Shown piece by piece: positions 20,122 through 28,852 of a DNA stretch of 64,000 nucleotides. The translations under genes and the position numbers were made by a program. This stretch comes from Trichaptum fuscoviolaceum. Lineage: Eukaryota; Basidiomycota; Agaricomycetes; Hymenochaetales; Trichaptaceae. The stretch covers positions 1,729,317-1,793,316 of the forward strand of contig CAJSYZ010000012.1 of NCBI GenBank assembly GCA_910574455.1. The letters run 5' to 3'. The stretch's first letter is position 1. Each line of letters begins with the position of its first letter. Below the pieces are notes generated by a model. It did not search any database and was not told the origin of the DNA. It saw nothing but the letters and a program-made list of their open reading frames with translations.

Positions 20122-20862
20122 TCAGTGGCCAGATAGTTCTATTGAGTCTTCTTCTGGGCAAAGAGATCTTCGACATCCTTCAAGCATTTGAATACGCTGC
20201 GCAGTAAACGCGTCTTCAGCATCGAGGCATGTCCTCGCTATCGCAATCAAATGGCCAGTCGCAAGCGCTTTCGCAAAGCTACTGCCAGAACGGTATACAG
20301 GGTAAGCCAGCGCTAAATTCACGAATGAACGACCTCTCATATCTAGTCCCACAGCGGCCAGGTATTCTGCAAGCAGAAGCGCCAATTTCCGGGCACATGA
20401 CGCTTCGTCCTACGGGCATACAGAGCGCACGCACAGCAAGCTCGCATGTGCCATACAAAGTTCCTTGCCTGCGCTTAGCGCCCGACCCAACTGTAGCCCA
20501 TGAACATGCTCGATCGAGACGATGAAGGCTGCAGGAGCTTCCCGTGAGCCGCGTCCACCCCGTCCCCGCACATCCGGTACATTTGGCAACAATGCTAAGA
20601 AAAGGCGACAAGCATACGGAGGCCGGAAGCGCGGTGAAAGTGTACGGTTAGATGAGGAGCCAGCTTGCCGCTTCTCGTGCACAAGCGTCGCACTCGGAAC
20701 GAAACCTCGTACAGGCCCTCCGCGACATCTCGAGCTTGTGTGATCGAATCTTACTCCCAAGACAATCAGCGACATCGCAAAACAACCGTACAAGCGTTGA
20801 AAGAAAGAGAAGCTGCTAAAGGGAAAGAACTTCGACGCAGTCATCGCCGCTTGCATTTTCAT
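20122..20862 (-). pseudogene. Captured helical protein fragment with in-frame TAG (unrecognised)
   Basis: Two stretches read in one frame either side of a TAG: upstream VHGLQLGRALSAGKELCMAHA, downstream KLALLLAEYLAAVGLDMRGR and NLALAYPVYRSGSSF. The repeated amphipathic helices recall helical-repeat proteins, but no family is identified. The TAG is either a nonsense change or the end of a short intron (CCCGTAG acceptor). Being inside a TIR element within a retrotransposon, it is most likely a captured fragment. Confidence 0.3.
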
Positions 20863-21193
20863 CGCGCGTTGTAAGGTGCATGTCCGCAGATGTTCCGCGT
20901 GTTTTGAAAAACCTGACCCTCATTTCTTTCGTCTCTTAGAAGACTATTGGATGGTGTTATGAGGCACTCGAACATGCTTTCACTCAAGGAGAAGCCTGTA
21001 ATGATAGTAATTTAGTTTTGAATGTATAGCTTAAAATATATAGTTTTTTTCTTCTTTCTCTAACAATTGTTATCCATCTTTGGGTATCGGGCTCTGCTGT
21101 GAGGAACTTACAGCCTCTAACTGCTTATTTTCAACTTCCTGACTGAATAAATGAATGAATCAACTGAATGAATCAGTGATTCAATCATCTGAT

Positions 21194-21766
21194 TCAATCA
21201 CCCTCTATTAGAGGAAATTTTCTGAAAATATGAGCTTGGGTGCCTGGGTATTGATGGGGTACCAAGGCAGTAAGTGGTTTAGCGGGTTGGAGTCCTTTTC
21301 GAGCTTGTTGCGCAAGTTGTGTTGAGATATTAACGCGATTGAGCTGTATTGATCCAGTTTCCCAGTCGATTTTGGGTTGATATTTCTTGAACCATGGTAG
21401 TCCGAAAATGAAGTTCTCTTTTCCAAGGGTGGTAACATAGAATCGCATAGCATAGTGGGCATTTCCAAGCTTGACACGAAGGGGGGCATAAGATGTGATG
21501 TGTCCAGCATTGTTGAATGTTCCGTCAACATTGCGTGGTCGAAGTGATTGTCGCAGTTTGATAGTTTTGATCTGGAGATTGTCTACGAGTGTTTTGTCAA
21601 TGAATAGACCTTCTGCTCCGGTATCGAGTAGGGCGGTGGCTTTGTGGGTTTTCTGGTTATATAGGAACGTGATTGGGATTCGTAAGGCGTGATTGTCATT
21701 AATTGAATTGATGAGCAGCCTGATGTTCAACGAGAGAGAGGGCTGCGGGAGCTCTTCGTTGTTCAA
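21194..21766 (-). CDS. Gypsy protease domain (retropepsin-like), 3' end cut by insertion
   Basis: About 175 residues of element sequence before the frame enters the 2.9-kb insertion near 21232. The active-site motif LLDTGAEGLFID is present, with the FIFGLPWFKKYQP flap/C-terminal region typical of gypsy proteases. It matures Gag-Pol. It starts in the -1 frame relative to Gag, with no ATG, across the last codons of gag, so expression by frameshifting is expected. Confidence 0.8.
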   Translation of the reverse strand: MNNEELPQPSLSLNIRLLINSINDNHALRIPITFLYNQKTHKATALLDTGAEGLFIDKTLVDNLQIKTIKLRQSLRPRNVDGTFNNAGHITSYAPLRVKLGNAHYAMRFYVTTLGKENFIFGLPWFKKYQPKIDWETGSIQLNRVNISTQLAQQARKGLQPAKPLTALVPHQYPGTQAHIFRKFPLIEGD

Positions 21767-23145
21767 AAATTTCCTTCTTCAACTCGATCAAAGACTTGGT
21801 TGACTGCGTCATCATCAAGGCCAATAAGGAGTTGTTGAATCTGTGCGGCGCGATCTTCAGCTGAGAGTTCGCCTTGATCTTGGTCTTCGTTCTCGGGTTC
21901 AGAGTATTCGTTCTGATCATCGGCTGAAGTCAATTGGCGCATATTTTTGGACCTTGGTGTTCGTGAGTTGGGCCATCGAGTTTTTGAGGTACGTTTGGGA
22001 TGAGGTTTGGGACACTTGGCAGTGCGATGTCCGGGTTGATGACAATTGAAGCAAAGGTTTTCCTTCATATGACGTTGGAATTCTTCAGTCGAAAGTCGTG
22101 ATATAAAGAAGCTGTAGATGGCTAGGTCGACCAATTCTTCTATATCATCGTTGTCATTGGAAGGCAATGTTTCATTTGTGTCATTTGCGTCGTTTGAGAT
22201 GGCTCGAATCTGACGATTGTATTGTCGCATAGGTCGTCGTTTGAAGCGGTTCTCTCCGGAATAGGATTGGTGGGGTTGAGATTCCATTGAACGAGCTATC
22301 TTGTAATTGGTGTCCAGTCGAGTGGCAAGCGAAAACCAATCTTCCATGTTGGTAGGCTGTGGACTACATGCAAGTAGTTTCATTCGAAGGTTGTCATTGA
22401 GTCCCATCCAGAATGCATTGCGTTGGGAAAGGTATTCTGTGATACGAGCTTGCATGATGAGTGTTTTGAATTTGAGAATGTAGTCTTCAATAGATCCTCG
22501 CTGTTTGAGCTTGGCAAGTTCCATGGTAGCCTTGATTGTGAGTTCGGATGTGATGAAAGTGCGGTGGAATTCTTCAAGGAATTCTTCAAATGTGTCGGTT
22601 TCAAAACGTCCGCTGGCCATGTATTGCATTGCAAATGGTCGGGATCCGCGAAGACTGCAATGGGCAAGCACAAATTCGATGCATAGCTCATCTGTGTCAT
22701 AGATGTGTCGGTTGGCTCGTAGATGGATTTGGACTTGGAGTAAAAAGCGATCAGCATCTTCTTGGGTTCCGTCAAAAGGTTGAATTTTAGCCATGGTTAT
22801 GGGCCGATCGTGTGCGGGTCCATCTCCTTGATTGTTATTGTCTGCTGCTCCTCCACCTCCAGCTCCTCCGCCTCCTCCTCCTCCTTCATCGTCTCCTCCT
22901 CCTCCTCCGTTGTCGTTCGGGTTTCCTCCGGGTGGTCCTTCTCCTCCTCCTCCTCCATCTCCTGCAGGTGGTTCACCAAATCCCCATCCTCTCCATGCAG
23001 GATTTTGTCGGCCTCCTCTGCCTCCTCTGCCTCCTCTGCCTCGACCTTGGAGATGTCTTAAGTGGAAAAAGGTACTGATACTTTCTTCTCCAGGTGGGGG
23101 TCGGAACATTGAGCGGGTAGTTTCTGTGACAGTTTGGGTAGCCAT
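21763..23145 (-). CDS. Gypsy Gag with CCHC zinc knuckle
   Basis: 460 residues from the only ATG in a much longer open frame. Residues about 30-115 are a Gly-rich low-complexity region (RGRGGRGG, GGGGGDDEGG). Next comes a typical gypsy capsid domain (IQPFDGTQEDADRFL, EFVLAHCSLRGSRPFAMQY, LAKLKQRGSIEDYILKF), then the knuckle CFNCHQPGHRTAKC (C-x2-C-x4-H-x4-C) and an acidic tail. It forms the virus-like particle and binds RNA. The frame stays open upstream to about 24089 without another ATG. Confidence 0.85.
   Translation of the reverse strand: MATQTVTETTRSMFRPPPGEESISTFFHLRHLQGRGRGGRGGRGGRQNPAWRGWGFGEPPAGDGGGGGEGPPGGNPNDNGGGGGDDEGGGGGGGAGGGGAADNNNQGDGPAHDRPITMAKIQPFDGTQEDADRFLLQVQIHLRANRHIYDTDELCIEFVLAHCSLRGSRPFAMQYMASGRFETDTFEEFLEEFHRTFITSELTIKATMELAKLKQRGSIEDYILKFKTLIMQARITEYLSQRNAFWMGLNDNLRMKLLACSPQPTNMEDWFSLATRLDTNYKIARSMESQPHQSYSGENRFKRRPMRQYNRQIRAISNDANDTNETLPSNDNDDIEELVDLAIYSFFISRLSTEEFQRHMKENLCFNCHQPGHRTAKCPKPHPKRTSKTRWPNSRTPRSKNMRQLTSADDQNEYSEPENEDQDQGELSAEDRAAQIQQLLIGLDDDAVNQVFDRVEEGNF
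21766..21772 (-). promoter_or_regulatory. Slippery heptamer A-AAT-TTT at the gag/protease overlap
   Basis: On the minus strand the gag frame reads GGA AAT TTT TGA. A-AAT-TTT fits the X-XXY-YYZ rule for -1 ribosomal frameshifting, and the protease frame is -1, opening exactly there. The heptamer touches the gag stop codon. I did not look for a downstream pseudoknot by computation. Confidence 0.6.
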
Positions 23146-24089
23146 AGTACTAATGGATAGAGGTTCGATGTGAGGGCGGGTGTAAGAGAGATATGGTTTC
23201 GGTGGGATAGGGGGAAGTATGGATGCTTGACGTGAGGGAGTAGGAGTTTCTGGAGCAATGTAGCTGCCTGATTGAGAGGATCGTCTGGAGGATCGTCTGA
23301 AGAGGGTTTGATCAAGAGATCCGTGAGTGGGCGAGTTTGAACGAGATCGATGGGAGTTGCTGGGTTGAGGGTCGGAAGTGGAAGTTGGTTGGGGTTCTTG
23401 TGGTGGTTGTGGTAGTAGATCGGGGTGTCGGCGGTAGTACTCTTTTCTAAGCTCTTTCCAATTTGGAGTGTGACCTTCGTATATTTCTCGTAGTTCTGGG
23501 CCGAGTGTATGAGCTACTACCCAAGAATCAGCAGTTGGGTTGTAGATCCAAGGGGTTTCGGTAGGTTCTCCGTTGGCGTCGGGAAGATGGAAGTATTGTG
23601 TTTCTTCGTTGAAGATAAGAGTGGTTGGGAACGGTGGTAGTGGGGGTTGAATGTGTTTGAACTCTCCTGCTAGACTTCGACGAGCAAGGTCTTCCCAGTT
23701 GGGGGTATGAGTGATGAAGTTTTGTCGAGCTTCTTCAGCAGAGTTGGCTTCGATTGGGGTCCACCGTTGTAGTAGTTGATTGTATGACCACGATCGATAA
23801 GTTTTGTTACCAATTCTATAGTAGAAGAAGTTCTTTTCGGTGTCAAAGAAGAGTCGATTGTGTGGTGGTGGAGCGTCTGGATACTGAGGAACAGTAGTCT
23901 GTGTAGGTATTGGTTCTTCAGTGGTTTTCGAAGTGGTTTCTTTGTTAGTTTTGCCTGTTGTAGTAGATGAGGCTGTGTTTCGAGCCGTCTGTTTGCCTTT
24001 GTTCGCCGTGGTGATTAATCGGTTCCGGATTGATATCCGTAACTGTCTGAATCGTAGTTTGTAAGGGTGTAGTCCGTAACACTAGCAAT
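23146..24089 (-). CDS. In-frame N-terminal extension of Gag with a duplicated W/YN-HTPNW module
   Basis: About 310 codons open in the gag frame, with no ATG, so they could only be translated by entry from another frame. Two copies of a module are visible: LFFDTEKNFFYYR...SWSYNQLLQRW...THTPNWEDL and LIFNEETQYFHLP...PWIYNPTADSW...GHTPNWKEL, separated by a Pro-rich linker. The duplicated, conserved pattern suggests real protein rather than chance. I do not know the family. It may form part of a larger Gag precursor. Confidence 0.5.
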
Positions 24090-24764
24090 GTGGGGTGAAT
24101 CTTCCGGGGGGTCAATTGGTGGTGCAAGATAGTTATGAACTATGTTTTGCGGAGTGGGTTGGTGGTGTTGACAACTACACTGATAGATGTAGTGGTTGAC
24201 GTCTTCGCTGATACTGTTCCAACAGAAGTGTCGGTTTACAAAGCGAGCAGTTTCAGCTTCAGTGCGATGAAGTTGTTCTCCGTGGTTGTCAAAGTGGACG
24301 TAGTTTATAAAGAATCGGCGTAGGTGAGTTTCTCGAGGGATGAATAATCGGGTATGGTTCCAGAGGAGTCCGTATTTGAAGATCCAAGGTTGGTGGTTGT
24401 CGCGTGAGTACTGCAGGTATCCAACTGTTTGGGTGTAATTGTAATACCGGTCGTCGAGTATAGTTCTGATTTGGTTTAGGATGTCGTCGAACTCTTCGGC
24501 AAAAGCGAGGAATCGGTTTCGGATGAGGTCTCTGGTTGAGTAGATGGGATCGTCAAGGGCTGGAAGTGATAGGGTGTCCGCCACGATTGTGGTAGTGTGT
24601 AGTGTATGCGTAGAAGTCGGCAATCGTCTCCACAGATATGGACTAGTCGGATTCGATCGGGGAGAAACTCTTCTAGATAGAAGAATGCGTTGGGGTTGGT
24701 GTGGTAGATGAAGAAGATAGAGTCGGGTTGGACGATTAGACTGGCAGTTTTTGTGATGGACCAA
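24015..24764 (-). CDS. Upstream ORF with integrase-zinc-like H-H-C-C pattern
   Basis: 249 residues, frame -1 to the next ORF upstream and +1 to the Gag extension downstream. The block HGEQLHRTEAET...FCWNSISEDVNHYIYQCSC resembles the HHCC zinc module of integrases (H-x4-H-x29-C-x1-C, followed by HH), including the FxW...DVxxYI landmarks. Having such a module upstream of gag is unusual. It could be a captured or duplicated integrase N-terminus. No catalytic core follows. Confidence 0.5.
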   Translation of the reverse strand: MVHHKNCQSNRPTRLYLLHLPHQPQRILLSRRVSPRSNPTSPYLWRRLPTSTHTLHTTTIVADTLSLPALDDPIYSTRDLIRNRFLAFAEEFDDILNQIRTILDDRYYNYTQTVGYLQYSRDNHQPWIFKYGLLWNHTRLFIPRETHLRRFFINYVHFDNHGEQLHRTEAETARFVNRHFCWNSISEDVNHYIYQCSCQHHQPTPQNIVHNYLAPPIDPPEDSPHIASVTDYTLTNYDSDSYGYQSGTD

Positions 24765-25137
24765 ACTGTATCGTCACAGTACTTGGTGAAACTGTATGTG
24801 TCGAATTGATAACAGTTGGCTACAGAGTATTGGACTTGGTATATGTGTCTTCCTGCGTTGTCGAGGTGGTTGGTGTCGGTGTGGGTAAGGAGCAAAGCGT
24901 TTTGTGGGATAGAGGGTGCCGTGATGGATAGATGTTATGACGTAAAGTGAAGTGGTTTTCTGTTTGACCTTTGTTTAGTCTTGAGGGTCGTCGAGCAATA
25001 ACGTTATGAGATGATCGACGGTGGGGCAGTGTTTGTGATGCTTTGTTCAATGTTAACAGATGAACTGTTCTTCGATTTCTGGATCGGTCTCCCTTCGATT
25101 TCTGGATCGGTCTCCCTTCGCTATTACCAAGCGGCAC
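24476..25137 (-). CDS. 5'-most overlapping ORFs of the gypsy element (unknown)
   Basis: Two overlapping frames, 25137-24820 and 24895-24476, each -1 from the one before. The second reads like real protein (CYQFDTYSFTKYCDDTVW, DSIFFIYHTNPNAFFYLEEF) before its sense drops off near 24590, where the next frame takes over. The first begins with GTG, is basic, and contains a 24-bp tandem duplication (about 25073-25119). I do not recognise either. Confidence 0.35.
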
Positions 25138-25516
25138 GTCTGCGAGTTATGCTCGTTGTCCAATAGGCGTCCCAAAGACTAGGCTAGCAGCTTTATGCCT
25201 TCTTTGCAGGTACTGAGTCCTCTTCCTGTGTGCACAGCTACGGTCCCGTTTGGTATGACAGAAGTTGGTTCCCTTGTAACGCTACTGTCCGGGGTTTAAT
25301 CAACCAATGAGCTGGAGCGGTTTTCTTAATCTTCGGATCGCGACTCTCGAAGTTTTCCTTGGCCTCCCTCTTGCAATCGATGAGCACCTTGCTACACTGA
25401 AGGGATTACCTCGAGCGGATGTTCTTCTGGACTAGATGGGTTTACAACTGGTTAGTAGTAAGTGGAGCTATGGCTCAACACCTTAGTCGTAAAGACGGAT
25501 GTCTTCGACGGTAGAT
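25138..25516 (-). other. Gypsy 5' leader
   Basis: About 380 bp between the priming site and the first open frame. No gene is seen. It would be the untranslated leader of the genomic RNA. Confidence 0.5.
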
Positions 25517-25527
25517 AAGTTCGATCT
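25517..25527 (-). other. Primer-binding site candidate (self-primer target)
   Basis: AGATCGAACTT on the minus strand, 3 nt inside the 5' LTR, is the exact reverse complement of AAGTTCGATCT in the LTR (25711-25701), the inferred RNA start. This is the same 11-nt arrangement as in the gag-only element at 2792. Confidence 0.65.
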
Positions 25528-25530
25528 AAT

Positions 25531-25997
25531 TGTTACGTCTCAACTTACGGTCTCGTATAGTTGGGGAACGCAACGTTAAGTTGCTCAGTGATAGCGGAGC
25601 TAGGGCTCGACACTAGGTGTTGTATGGACAAAGGCCTACGATGTAGAGTAGAGAGAAACAGATGTATAGCAGAGACTAGAGACGGGGGGTTTGACAAAGG
25701 AGATCGAACTTAGAGTTCGATCATGCTAAGTACAGGGGTTTATATACTGTAGCTGCGGAGCAAGGGTACATCGGAAGATGAGTAAGAAGAGAACAATAAG
25801 AAAGTAGACAATAGGCTACTAATAATAGTGTGAGAGCGGTGGGCAGAGGGTTAGGGCAAAGGGTACATGTGTAACATCGGGATTGGCTGAGGGTTGAGGG
25901 TTACATCGGAGGATGACTGAGCAAGACAAGAATAGAAACAAATAGGGCAAAGGGTTCGGAGTAATGGGGGCCGCTGACATAGTAAGAAAACGTAACA
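25531..25997 (-). repeat. 5' LTR of the gypsy element (467 bp)
   Basis: Appears identical to 13376-13842. It is followed on the plus strand by the TGACC duplication. U3 would be 25997-25712 and R begins at 25711 if the inferred start is right. Confidence 0.9.
25701..25746 (-). promoter_or_regulatory. Inferred LTR core promoter and RNA start
   Basis: TATATAAA (minus strand, 25746-25739) lies 35 bp upstream of AAGTTCGATCT (25711-25701), which pairs with the site at 25517-25527. AGATCGAACTT is also part of a local hairpin with TAGAGTTCGATC. TATA spacing and self-complementarity agree on the same start point. Confidence 0.65.
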
Positions 25998-26450
25998 TGA
26001 CCCCCATTATCTGACACCTGGACACTTGAAATGTATAACTGACCCATATAAGAAGTAAAATCCAACCTCCGTTAGATAAAATATCTGACAATCGGAGTAT
26101 CAATATCCAACAGTTGGAGTATCTAATTCTGACAGAATAAAGTATCTAAATCCAACCCCTGTAAAGAATGTATTTCCAACACCGCAGGTTTATCATTATC
26201 TGACCCCTCAAAGAACACAATTCCAACCCGTATTAGAGGTAATTTCCAACCTATCTGCCCATAAAGTATATATATCCAACACATCTGTAGTATCCATATC
26301 CGACCTCCCGTAGTATATAAATGTGACCCATCTAGAATGTAATTTTGACCCTCTTTAATATGTATTTCCGACCCTTTTTAAAGTCTAATTTGGACATACT
26401 TCAGTATGTAAATCCAGCCCAAAAAGAACTTAATTCCAACATCTTTCTCA
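25998..26450. repeat. Left degenerate-repeat arm of the Mutator-like element (continues 13330-13375)
   Basis: A run of 20-30-bp units ending in TCTGACCC or TCCAACC, with AGTATNTAAA-like spacers. The first 46 bp of this arm lie at 13330-13375, on the other side of the gypsy insertion. The reverse-complement counterpart is at 29565-30064. Confidence 0.7.
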
Positions 26451-27370
26451 CGTCATCATGTAAAGCTTTGTATAACACCATCAGAGCAATGGTCCCCAAC
26501 ACAAACATGCATTAATTTCAACACTACTCCCACTACAGAGGTGGGCAGTACTGTCATACAATGTATTTGATTCCTTTACTTAGCAGAAGAGACAGAGAAA
26601 ATTTCTTGATATTGAACGGTCTCCTAGGCCACCAGGAATTCCGAGTGGCAGGCGTGGTCCAATGCTAAGCGCAGCAGCGAAGATTTTGTTACAACAAATA
26701 GAGTATATATTCTAATAGGTCGAAGCAGTGATAACCAGCCACTCTTTGTGTGTATGGTAGGTCACAGTCCTACAGAGCGAGGCTAGAGTGGCAAGAGCAG
26801 AATGTCCAGGAGTGGTGGTCGTCATTGCAGTCTTGGGAGGAGTCTTTGCGCGGAGAGCTGGAATTGTGAGCGCGAGAATGTGTGCGCGTAGTGGGCAACC
26901 TTGACACCGACGAGACTGAGCCTGGCCTAGGTGCAGTCTGTCTAGTGAAACCTTACAGCATTAGATCTGGCCTAGATCTGCAGCTGATGAGTGGGTCGAT
27001 TGACTGGTCGCCGCTTAGATTCCGTTGCTAGACTTGAGACTCTTGAGACCTCAGGACGGGTGGCTCTACTCTTGATGACTTCTTTAATGCTTTGCTTTCT
27101 TGGGATATGTGGCTGCTGATCGCTTTTGATCACTGTTACAAGAAGTTAGGATGTCGACGTGAAACAAGAGAAAGGTGCACGTACGATCTCGAATAGGAGC
27201 AGCAAGTAGCAAATGTTGTGCAACACGGGACTTGACACGACGCTCACCAGGATCCTTGTGGAAGGAAATGGCCCGACAGATCGCATGTATTGTACGTCAC
27301 TGACAGGCAAATGTCAGAAAGCCGAGGAACTGTCGTGGATGAAGCGGCAGGCGTATGATTAACGAGGTTG
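26451..27370. other. Interior of the Mutator-like element, no gene seen
   Basis: About 900 bp without a protein-like frame on either strand. No RNA gene recognised. Confidence 0.4.
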
Positions 27371-27371
27371 C

Positions 27372-27680
27372 TCAATGGACGCAAACTTGGGTGCGTCGGT
27401 AACTGCACCAGGATGGTTGTCGAAAACTATATGGCAAACTTCCTACATAGACTGAGGGTGAGAAAGATAGCAAGCAGATAAGATTGTAAACGCTCACGTT
27501 TTCAGAAGTGGTCTGCCACTCAACAGATTGGACCCAAGATGGTGGATATCTGGGTGGCAACTTCCTACACTGCGTCTTAGGGTAAGAATGATATTCAAGA
27601 CCAGAAGAAGAAAAGAAACTCACGTTTTCGGAAGGGGGACTGCCGTCCAAACTAATGGACCCGAGGCGTACACTAACCAT
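27372..27680 (-). pseudogene. Tandemly duplicated exon-like unit (captured, unrecognised)
   Basis: Two ~120-bp units on the minus strand share the pattern CRKxxP...GS(I/V)...SEN followed directly by GTGAG, a 5' splice-site look-alike. Each is preceded by a CTYAG acceptor-like site (TACCCTAAG / CACCCTCAG). This looks like an exon plus intron duplicated in tandem. The protein family is unknown. Confidence 0.35.
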
Positions 27681-28059
27681 GAGATTCAGTATGCAATAGA
27701 GGGTTTAAGAAAAGTGCTGCTTACGATTTAATGAAAAGCCTCTGCTATACTGGCAATGTCGAGAACACAATGCCAACTCTAATTGCCCCATGAGTGAGCC
27801 CCCTCAAGAACCGTGACGGAGGACATGCTAGCATGGCGGAGGCAAATGCGTAGATCAATGATTGACAGATCGATGGAAGGTTGTCCGGGGTGCATTGGTA
27901 GCAACACCCTGTGCGCAGGATAGTCAAAGGGGGCGAATCAGTCTGCGAGTAGCACAAGAACTTGGCGGACTTTTAGGGGTTGGGGTGCTTGAATAGCGAC
28001 AACTGGGCTAGTCCTGCCACTGATCAGGTGGCACGGACAGCAAGAACAAGAGCACTTTC

Positions 28060-28847
28060 TGTCGAGATCCCGGGCTCCTTTTCCCATTTCCCGCACTTTC
28101 CCGCCAAGGATCCCAACATGAGCAGACAATCCCGCGGGGAGAATCCCGCCATTGGATTCCCGGCGCAAAACCTCGTTCCCGACTCGCACGATCCCATGCT
28201 CACGTGACCTATCCCGCACCACCGTCCCGGCAACCATGCACGCATACACACACTCATTTACGACGACCCGCCACGGCACACGTACATTCACTTATCAACA
28301 TACGCTCATTAATCCGCTAGTACCTCAAGGTGACGACCTGCAACAGTCTGGCATACCTAGTCTGGCTAGTCGCGGCCCCGGACCGGACGCTGACGTCCAC
28401 GGACAGGCCGTAGCCATCTGGAGAGACGGGATGGACATGCCTAGCATTGCGGTCGTAGCATGTATCGTTTGTAGTAGATAGGTGCGCATTGCGCAAGGAC
28501 ACTTAGCGTAGATTAACTATACAGTCTTTACGAAGTAGATAAATAGCTGTAGGCATCGTAAGGAGCACCCCACTTTTGACCTCTTGTGGAGTGCTTCCTT
28601 AGGTGCGATCTCTCTCTTTTCTCCTGTGTAGTTAGTTAGTTGCGCAATACTTACTTGTGGAGTGCTTCCTTAGGGATCCGCTTACTTGACGTTCAAAGCA
28701 GTGAAGAGTCCTTGCTGGTCTTGAGAATCCCGCGACGCGCTTGGATAGAGTCCTGCGCATTCCCCTTCCCAAATTCCCACGCTCGATTCCCGGTCGCGAA
28801 TCCAGTTCCCAAACTGTTTCCCGCTACGATTCCCGACGGTCGTAGCA
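28060..28847 (+). repeat. Family-B solo LTR (788 bp) with CTTTC target duplication
   Basis: TGTCGAGATCCCGGG...GTCGTAGCA, flanked by CTTTC at 28055-28059 and 28848-28852. It has ATAAATA (28539-28545) placed 33 bp before ACTTTTGACCT (28572-28582), the same core layout as the gag-only LTR, and then the paired GAGTGCTTCCTTAGG motif. A solo LTR arises by recombination between two LTRs that removes the interior. It is the reference for the split copy at 11571/32907. Confidence 0.9.
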
Positions 28848-28852
28848 CTTTC

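Larger units (their letters stand above)
18351..21232. mobile_element. 2.9-kb TIR insertion inside the gypsy pol gene
   Basis: The ends are inverted copies over about 80 bp: left CATATTTTCAGAAAATT then CCTCTAATAGAGGGTGATTG, right the reverse complement with few changes. Inside the TIR is the palindrome CCTCTAATAGAGG and repeated TGATTGAATCA units. A 3-bp AGC at each junction is the only duplication candidate. It separates the protease from the reverse transcriptase and disables this gypsy copy. No transposase is seen; the interior carries protein-like pieces mainly on the minus strand, so a gene-capturing non-autonomous element is likely. Confidence 0.7.
13376..25997 (-). mobile_element. Ty3/gypsy chromovirus-type LTR retrotransposon (interrupted)
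   Basis: Flanked by TGACC on both sides (13371-13375 and 25998-26002). The LTRs of 467 bp each look identical. The order on the minus strand is: 5' LTR, leader, unknown ORFs, Gag, protease, [2.9-kb insertion], reverse transcriptase, RNase H, integrase with chromodomain, ORF X, ORF Y, 3' LTR. The chromodomain places it with chromoviruses, which target particular chromatin. Without the insertion it is about 9.7 kb, long for this group because of the extra ORFs at both ends. Coding is spread over overlapping frames. Confidence 0.9.

Noticed and set aside
20114..20160. tRNA-like start (GTATAGCTCAGTGGC)
   Set aside because: Resembles an A box and D-arm only; no B box (GGTTCGANTCC) or cloverleaf partner follows.
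22762..23173. Plus-strand Ser/Leu/Pro-rich frames
   Set aside because: Antisense of the Gly-rich part of the gypsy Gag.
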